Below are positions 32,667-37,592 of a DNA stretch of 37,592 nucleotides, one piece after another. Origin of the DNA: an uncultured bacterium (GTDB lineage Bacteria > Nitrospirota > Thermodesulfovibrionia > Thermodesulfovibrionales > Dissulfurispiraceae); assembly GCA_937960465.1 (NCBI GenBank), contig CALGPO010000068.1, positions 1 through 37,592 of the forward strand. The letters are read 5' to 3'. The notes beneath the pieces are model-generated. The model ran no database searches and was not told where the DNA came from. It saw nothing but the letters and a program-made list of their open reading frames with translations. The position numbers and the translations under genes are program-made. Positions within the stretch are counted from its first letter, which is position 1. Each line of letters starts with the position of its first letter.

Positions 32667-33530
32667 ATGCAAGGAAACATGATGACACACCATAAGTTAA
32701 TAATTGGCAATTGTATGAGTATGCAAGAAATACCAGATGAAAGTGTTCATTTAATGTTAACATCACCACCTTATTTTAACGCACCATTTGATTATAAAGG
32801 ATTGTTTAAGAATTATGATCAGTATTTAAGCGTATTAAATAGAGTAGCTCGGGAAGTATTTAGAGTGTTACAAAATGGCAGAATTGCTGTATTAAACATT
32901 GATGATATGCTTGTAAATGGTGAAAAATTTCCAATCGTTGCTGATGCCACAAAAATATTTCAATCCGCTGGTTTTAGATATAGAGATAGAATGATATGGA
33001 AAAAACCTGACGGTTATTTAAGAATAAGCAGAAGGAGTGGGGTAATTTTACAAAATCCTTATCCAATGTACTTTTATCCCGATAATCTTTTAGAAAGTAT
33101 AATAATATTTCAAAAGGGCAAATTCGATTATCGATCAATACCAAAAGAAGTAAGGGAAGAGTCAAAAATTGATATAAAAGAATTCTCTGATAATAAATGG
33201 TATATGACACTTTGGGAAATGGTTAATGTTTTGCCGGGTTCACCCTTAGAAAAAGAGATTGCTGCTTTCCCTGAAGAGTTACCCTATAGAGTTATAAAGT
33301 TATTTTCTTACAAAGGAGAGACAGTATTAGATCCATTTGCAGGAAGTGGAACCACTATGAAGGTAGCCAGACAACTTGGAAGAAACAGCATAGGAATAGA
33401 AATTAAAAAATCTTTAATTTCTATAATTAAGAAAAAACTAGGTTTTGATGGGCAATTAAATCTTGATAATCGGGATGATACTTTTGAAGTAATAATAAGG
33501 GAAGGCGGCAAATATGGATGTATCAGCTAA
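32667..33530 (+). CDS. beta-class DNA methyltransferase (N4-cytosine or N6-adenine)
   Basis: Motif IV TSPPYFNAPFDYKG precedes motif I DPFAGSGTTMKVA; alternative start at 32679/32682. Confidence 0.92.
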   Translation: MQGNMMTHHKLIIGNCMSMQEIPDESVHLMLTSPPYFNAPFDYKGLFKNYDQYLSVLNRVAREVFRVLQNGRIAVLNIDDMLVNGEKFPIVADATKIFQSAGFRYRDRMIWKKPDGYLRISRRSGVILQNPYPMYFYPDNLLESIIIFQKGKFDYRSIPKEVREESKIDIKEFSDNKWYMTLWEMVNVLPGSPLEKEIAAFPEELPYRVIKLFSYKGETVLDPFAGSGTTMKVARQLGRNSIGIEIKKSLISIIKKKLGFDGQLNLDNRDDTFEVIIREGGKYGCIS

Positions 33531-34587
33531 AGTAACAGGTATAAAATATACTCCATTTTTGTGTCGTCCAATGAATCAATATGGCATATCCGAAATAGAT
33601 TTTGCTTTTAGTAATGATGCAGCATTTATACTAAATATTCAAGAAAATAAACAAGTTGCTTTGAGCTGGTGGGTATCTCCAAAGAGAACAAGATCATATC
33701 CTTATGCAAGAGTGTATGACACTTTAAATTTTCAGGGTAAAAAATCAACGATAATTCCTATCCTAAAAGATGAGGGAAAGGAGGGAGATAGAGATTTTTT
33801 ACAGTGGGACACTGTTTCTTTAATGAGTTTGTTGGGTGTTTATGTGATTATTGGTTACTATAAAATAGCTGAACGAAGTTTAAGATATAGGCATAAAATA
33901 ACAAATCAAAAATTTGATATTCAACATATTAAAGAGAAACTAAATAACCTTTTATCTTACCAATCAGATGCCTTGCATTGGAATCTTGCACAAATTGAAG
34001 AAGTTGCTGAAATTGCTCAGAAGGCATTGGACTCATACAAAAAAATTGCAAAAAAACTTGATGTTGAAATGCATTCAAAAGAAACCGCTGAAAAAAGAGT
34101 TAAGGAACTTCTTAAAGGAAAGGAAAATTTTATGGGACTTTCCCGAACATTAGCAGAGAAGGCACAAAGAAGAGAATTCGTAACAGTTCAACCAAAAGAA
34201 AGATTATCTGGGATCAAAGCCACTTTAACAATTAAAAACTATCTTGGAGGGTATTATTTCTTTACCTGTGATGAGGTAAATATTGAAAAAGGAGTTATCT
34301 ATCTAATAGAGGGAAAACACAGCAAGCTAAGTTCTATTCCTTCATTAGAAGATATAAAGGATGGTTTAATAAAAATGATTTTGTTTACAAATTTAAAAGA
34401 AGTAAAAATAGGGTCAACGGAATATACTCCTATGCCAATATTAAAACTTACAACAGACGTAGATTTTTCAACCAATAAGTTAAGAAATTCTCATATTAAT
34501 ATTTTGCGTCTTCTCAAAAAAGAAGCAGAAGAAAATGGTTTTCAAGTGTTAATTAACAAAACTAATTTGGATACAATTGATCTATAA
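33514..34587 (+). CDS. putative type II restriction endonuclease partner
   Basis: 357 aa, 17-bp overlap with the methyltransferase; PD-(D/E)xK-like DEVNIEKGVIYLIEGKHSK. Confidence 0.7.
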   Translation: MDVSAKVTGIKYTPFLCRPMNQYGISEIDFAFSNDAAFILNIQENKQVALSWWVSPKRTRSYPYARVYDTLNFQGKKSTIIPILKDEGKEGDRDFLQWDTVSLMSLLGVYVIIGYYKIAERSLRYRHKITNQKFDIQHIKEKLNNLLSYQSDALHWNLAQIEEVAEIAQKALDSYKKIAKKLDVEMHSKETAEKRVKELLKGKENFMGLSRTLAEKAQRREFVTVQPKERLSGIKATLTIKNYLGGYYFFTCDEVNIEKGVIYLIEGKHSKLSSIPSLEDIKDGLIKMILFTNLKEVKIGSTEYTPMPILKLTTDVDFSTNKLRNSHINILRLLKKEAEENGFQVLINKTNLDTIDL

Positions 34588-34652
34588 GCTAATGATATAC
34601 TCCTGTAGAAATTACCATAAGATAAAAGTCCTCAAGTTTAGATTATTTTAAG

Positions 34653-34918
34653 ATGAGGATTGATCAAAATACATTAAAGTTGTAGGGGCAATTCATGAAT
34701 TGCCCCTACATGCTATCAGGTATTTTGGTGAAGATTGCGAGATAAGGATCTTTGGTTCACGGATAGATGACTCTAAGAAGGGTGGGGACATAGACATCTA
34801 TATTGAGACCTCTTTAGAGGCAGGTCCTGAGGACAAGGCAGGATTCCTTGCAGACCTGAAGCTTGCGATTGGTGACCAGAGGATAGACCTCTTTACTTGG
34901 AAGCGCAGCGCATTCTAA
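34653..34918 (+). pseudogene. MNT-type nucleotidyltransferase remnant interrupted by a palindrome
   Basis: MRIDQNTLKL then out-of-frame AIRYFGEDCEIRIFGSRIDDSKKGGDIDIYIE; 30-bp palindrome between them. Confidence 0.7.
34681..34710. repeat. 30-bp perfect palindrome TGTAGGGGCAATTCATGAATTGCCCCTACA
   Basis: Direct reading; every position pairs. Confidence 0.95.
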
Positions 34919-35161
34919 AAAAAGGCGCTACCATCTGGATTACAGGAACTTACCATAGCATCGGGGTAATAAATGTTGTTCTTCAGGATTTAGGGTTCAA
35001 GATATGGCAAAGGCGGTTGACCTCAAAGGCGCTCCGTATAAGAATTTGAAGGAGTATAAGGAATATAAGAAGTTGAGGGAGTAAGATGATAGAAGTGGAA
35101 CAGTTTGTTTATGAACGAGATAGGGAGACATTTCGGCGGATAGTCTTTGGAGAACTGAAAG

Positions 35162-35923
35162 ATGACCGATAAAAGACCAGAAGTTCTTGAAAATGCACCG
35201 TTGCAATACGCGCCAGAAAATGAGCTGGGAGTTGTTTTTCTATTTTCACATATTTCAAAAAAACTGCGAGTTAGGGTTGAAAGCATTAGACCGCAATTCC
35301 CTGATTGTGTTGCATACCAAAAAACCTCTCATGGTGAAAAACGAATAAGGATTGAATTTGAGTATCGCTCAAGCAGTTTCAAAAGCCATAATCACTCAAG
35401 CAGAAAATGCGATTGGATAGTTTGCTGGGAGCATGATTGGCCTGAAGTTCCTAAAAATCTTAAAGTAATTGAACTTAGGAACTATTTTGGATTAGGTTTC
35501 AAGGTATGGATCCAACCTTATAATATCAAGCAACTAAATGGCCGTTGTCTTACAAATAAAGAGTCTTGGGGTGTTTCTAAACGAGCATCCTCTGGTGACC
35601 TATTATTAATGTATGCCAATAGACCCAAACAATGTATTGAAGATATTTTTTTGCTTACGGAAAAGCCTAAGCTTGGCAGGGCTGGATGGCGTGAGGGCGA
35701 CTGTTACCGGGGAGTGATTAAGAGAGTATGTAAACTTAAAAGTCCTATTTTTTTAGATGACCTAAGACAGCATAAAATCATCAAAACAGCCGGGTTTATC
35801 AAAGCTCATCTGCAAGGCAATAGCAATGTTACGGAATATTGGCCTCATCTGTATAGAATGATAGTAAATAGAAATCCAAGTATTAAGAAAAAGATTATTA
35901 AGTATGCACCGGAAAAGTTATAA
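35162..35923 (+). CDS. predicted nuclease domain fused to EVE/PUA-like domain
   Basis: N-term FPDCVAYQKTSHGEKRIRIEFEYRSSSFKSHNHSSRKCDWIVCWEHDW; C-term SWGVSKRASSGDLLLMYANRPKQCIEDIFLLTEKP. Confidence 0.65.
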   Translation: MTDKRPEVLENAPLQYAPENELGVVFLFSHISKKLRVRVESIRPQFPDCVAYQKTSHGEKRIRIEFEYRSSSFKSHNHSSRKCDWIVCWEHDWPEVPKNLKVIELRNYFGLGFKVWIQPYNIKQLNGRCLTNKESWGVSKRASSGDLLLMYANRPKQCIEDIFLLTEKPKLGRAGWREGDCYRGVIKRVCKLKSPIFLDDLRQHKIIKTAGFIKAHLQGNSNVTEYWPHLYRMIVNRNPSIKKKIIKYAPEKL

Positions 35924-35942
35924 CGAAAATATTAGAATCAAT

Positions 35943-37004
35943 ATGACTATCACCAATAAACAGATAGCATTAATAGACGACCCTGCATTCCCCTCAACCC
36001 GTTTTCAAGGAAGCAAGCTGAAGATAGTTGACTGGATTTGGGAGGCTATTAAGGATTTGGATTTTAATTCCGCTCTTGATGCTTTTGGCGGAACTGGGTG
36101 TGTTGGCTACATGCTAAAGGAAAAGGGCAAAAAGGTTACATATAACGATATTTTGAAGTTTAACTGGTACATCGGACTTGCGCTGATTGAAAATGACAGA
36201 GTTACATTAACAGACAACGAAATTGACTTTCTTCTTACAATGCATGATGAAATTAAATATCCAACTTTTGTTTATGATACCTTCAAAGATATTTACTTTA
36301 CTGATGAGGAAAACCAATGGATTGATATGGTAGTAACAAATATAAATCTCCTTGATGACATTTATAAAAAAGCCCTGGCCTATTTTGCGCTTTTTCAGGC
36401 ATGTATTATTAAAAGACCCTTTAATCTTTTTCACAGGAAGAATCTTTATATAAGATTTGCGGAGGTTAAAAGAGACTTTGGGAATAAGGCTACATGGGAT
36501 ACCCCTTTTGAAGTCCATTTCAGAAAATTCGTTGACGAGGCTAATCAAGCAGTCTTCTCAAACGGACAACATAATAAGGCGTTAAATTTAGATGTCTTTG
36601 ACATTGGAGGAGATTTTGATCTTGTCTATATTGACACCCCTTATATCTCAAAAGCCGGCGTTGGTGTTGATTATTTCAGTTTTTATCATTTCTTGGAAGG
36701 ATTGGTTAATTATCCCAAATGGGCAGAGATGATAGATTATCGGACAAAACATAAAAAATTAAAGGGAAACGGCTCTGTATGGATTAATAAAAATCAGATT
36801 CATTCTGCCTTTGATAGATTGTTTGAGAAATTTCAAGACAGTATCTTAGTTGTTTCTTACAGGGCTGACGGCATTCCGTCTATTGAAGAACTGGAAAACC
36901 TGCTGAGCAAATACAAACCAACTGTGCAAGAAATAAAACGGAAAAATTATAAATATGTTTTAAGCACCAATCATTCTGAAGAAGTCTTATTAATCGGGAG
37001 ATAA
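35943..37004 (+). CDS. D12-class N6-adenine DNA methyltransferase
   Basis: STRFQGSKLKIVDW, DAFGGTGCVGYMLK, motif IV variant YIDTPYIS; start MTITNKQ preferred over 35904. Confidence 0.85.
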   Translation: MTITNKQIALIDDPAFPSTRFQGSKLKIVDWIWEAIKDLDFNSALDAFGGTGCVGYMLKEKGKKVTYNDILKFNWYIGLALIENDRVTLTDNEIDFLLTMHDEIKYPTFVYDTFKDIYFTDEENQWIDMVVTNINLLDDIYKKALAYFALFQACIIKRPFNLFHRKNLYIRFAEVKRDFGNKATWDTPFEVHFRKFVDEANQAVFSNGQHNKALNLDVFDIGGDFDLVYIDTPYISKAGVGVDYFSFYHFLEGLVNYPKWAEMIDYRTKHKKLKGNGSVWINKNQIHSAFDRLFEKFQDSILVVSYRADGIPSIEELENLLSKYKPTVQEIKRKNYKYVLSTNHSEEVLLIGR

Positions 37005-37007
37005 ACA

Positions 37008-37079
37008 ATGCTTGCTAAGCGGATAATACCGTGTCTTGATGTAAAGGATGGAAGGGTTGTAAAGGGTGTCTCCTTATAA
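37008..37079 (+). pseudogene. hisF: 5' remnant of hisF (imidazole glycerol phosphate synthase cyclase subunit)
   Basis: MLAKRIIPCLDVKDGRVVKGV then SL-stop. Confidence 0.9.
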
Positions 37080-37087
37080 ATTTTATT

Positions 37088-37107
37088 AGGGACACATCCC
37101 ATATTTT
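37088..37107 (+). repeat. 20-bp motif AGGGACACATCCCATATTTT, copy 2
   Basis: Perfect match to the minus-strand copy at 201-220. Confidence 0.85.
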
Positions 37108-37141
37108 TGACATTAAAATAGCTGTTCTGTAAAATTACTAC

Positions 37142-37222
37142 ATGCCAAGAATAGCAAGAGCGGTTGCGGTAGGATTCCCTCATCATATAATCCAAAGAGG
37201 GAATAATAAAGACCTAAATTGA
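37142..37222 (+). pseudogene. 5' remnant of a RAYT / IS200-like transposase
   Basis: MPRIARAVAVGFPHHIIQRGNNK then interrupted by the IS end at 37213. Confidence 0.8.
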
Positions 37223-37592
37223 GCGATTCTTTTTTGCAAAACAGTTTTGTCACCCGAAATCTTTAAATCTTATCATTTTGAAATAGATAGAACCTCTAAG
37301 AGCAAAGATTTCACGACAGTGCAACTATATTTTTGCACTCATTATTGAAAACTCTCTCATAAAACACTGCTTTAAGGTGAAAATTACAGAATTCAGACGC
37401 ACCTATCCTCTCTTGTGTTCTTTAATTTCTCTGCTGTCAAACAATTATTGGTATCGGATTCTGACACCTTTTCCATAAATCATTAAATCGCAATGTATCC
37501 ATAACTGTCTGTGTGATTTTCAGGATTATTTCTCCACCTGTCTTTACAATCTTTGCTGCAAAGTCTAATGCCTTCCGCCTGACTGTCGTCGC
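37213..37592 (-). mobile_element. terminal part of an IS (IS1380-family candidate), running off the right edge
   Basis: TIR CCTAAATTGAGCGATTCT identical to the first 18 bp of the MITEs; internal minus-strand transposase C-terminus. Confidence 0.75.
37437..37592 (-). CDS. C-terminus of IS transposase (partial)
   Basis: ATTVRRKALDFAAKIVKTGGEIILKITQTVMDTLRFNDLWKRCQNPIPIIV* inside the IS end. Confidence 0.65.
   Translation of the reverse strand, partial: ATTVRRKALDFAAKIVKTGGEIILKITQTVMDTLRFNDLWKRCQNPIPIIV

Noticed and set aside
34700-34918. Intact 72-aa nucleotidyltransferase starting at 34700
   Set aside because: The start is TTG inside the palindrome and the protein lacks a normal N-terminus; treated as a pseudogene fragment.
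34919-35161. Short coding-like fragments (AKAVDLKGAPYKNLKEYKEYKKLRE, MIEVEQFVYERDRETFRRIVFGELKDDR)
   Set aside because: Frame-broken and unrecognised; probably decayed sequence, not callable as genes.

Overview
The window looks like a bacterial chromosomal segment, possibly Nitrospirota-like (inferred from protein flavour only; no search was run). Most of it is housekeeping: an origin-type block (gyrB, dnaN, dnaA on the minus strand, then an AT-rich candidate oriC), prfB with a programmed +1 frameshift, lnt, kdsB-pyrG, parAB, a class A PBP, uvrC, a PfkB kinase/phosphotransferase pair, ctpA-envC-ftsX-ftsE, a split transketolase, tRNA-Asn, a dnaJ-hspR-clpB-hsp20 heat-shock operon, and hisA. The accessory part is at the right end. 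Two AT-rich restriction-modification modules lie between hisA and a hisF remnant. One of them pairs a predicted nuclease/EVE-like fusion with a D12-class adenine methylase. The hisF remnant is cut by a RAYT-type transposase fragment, which is itself cut by the end of an IS whose terminal sequence matches two 82-bp MITEs elsewhere in the window. Both MITEs have perfect 5-bp target duplications, and one sits in the dnaA/oriC intergenic region. The least explained signal is a set of dispersed, locus-specific 7-8 bp tandem tracts, several of which are read in-frame inside essential genes (lnt, kdsB, envC, transketolase).
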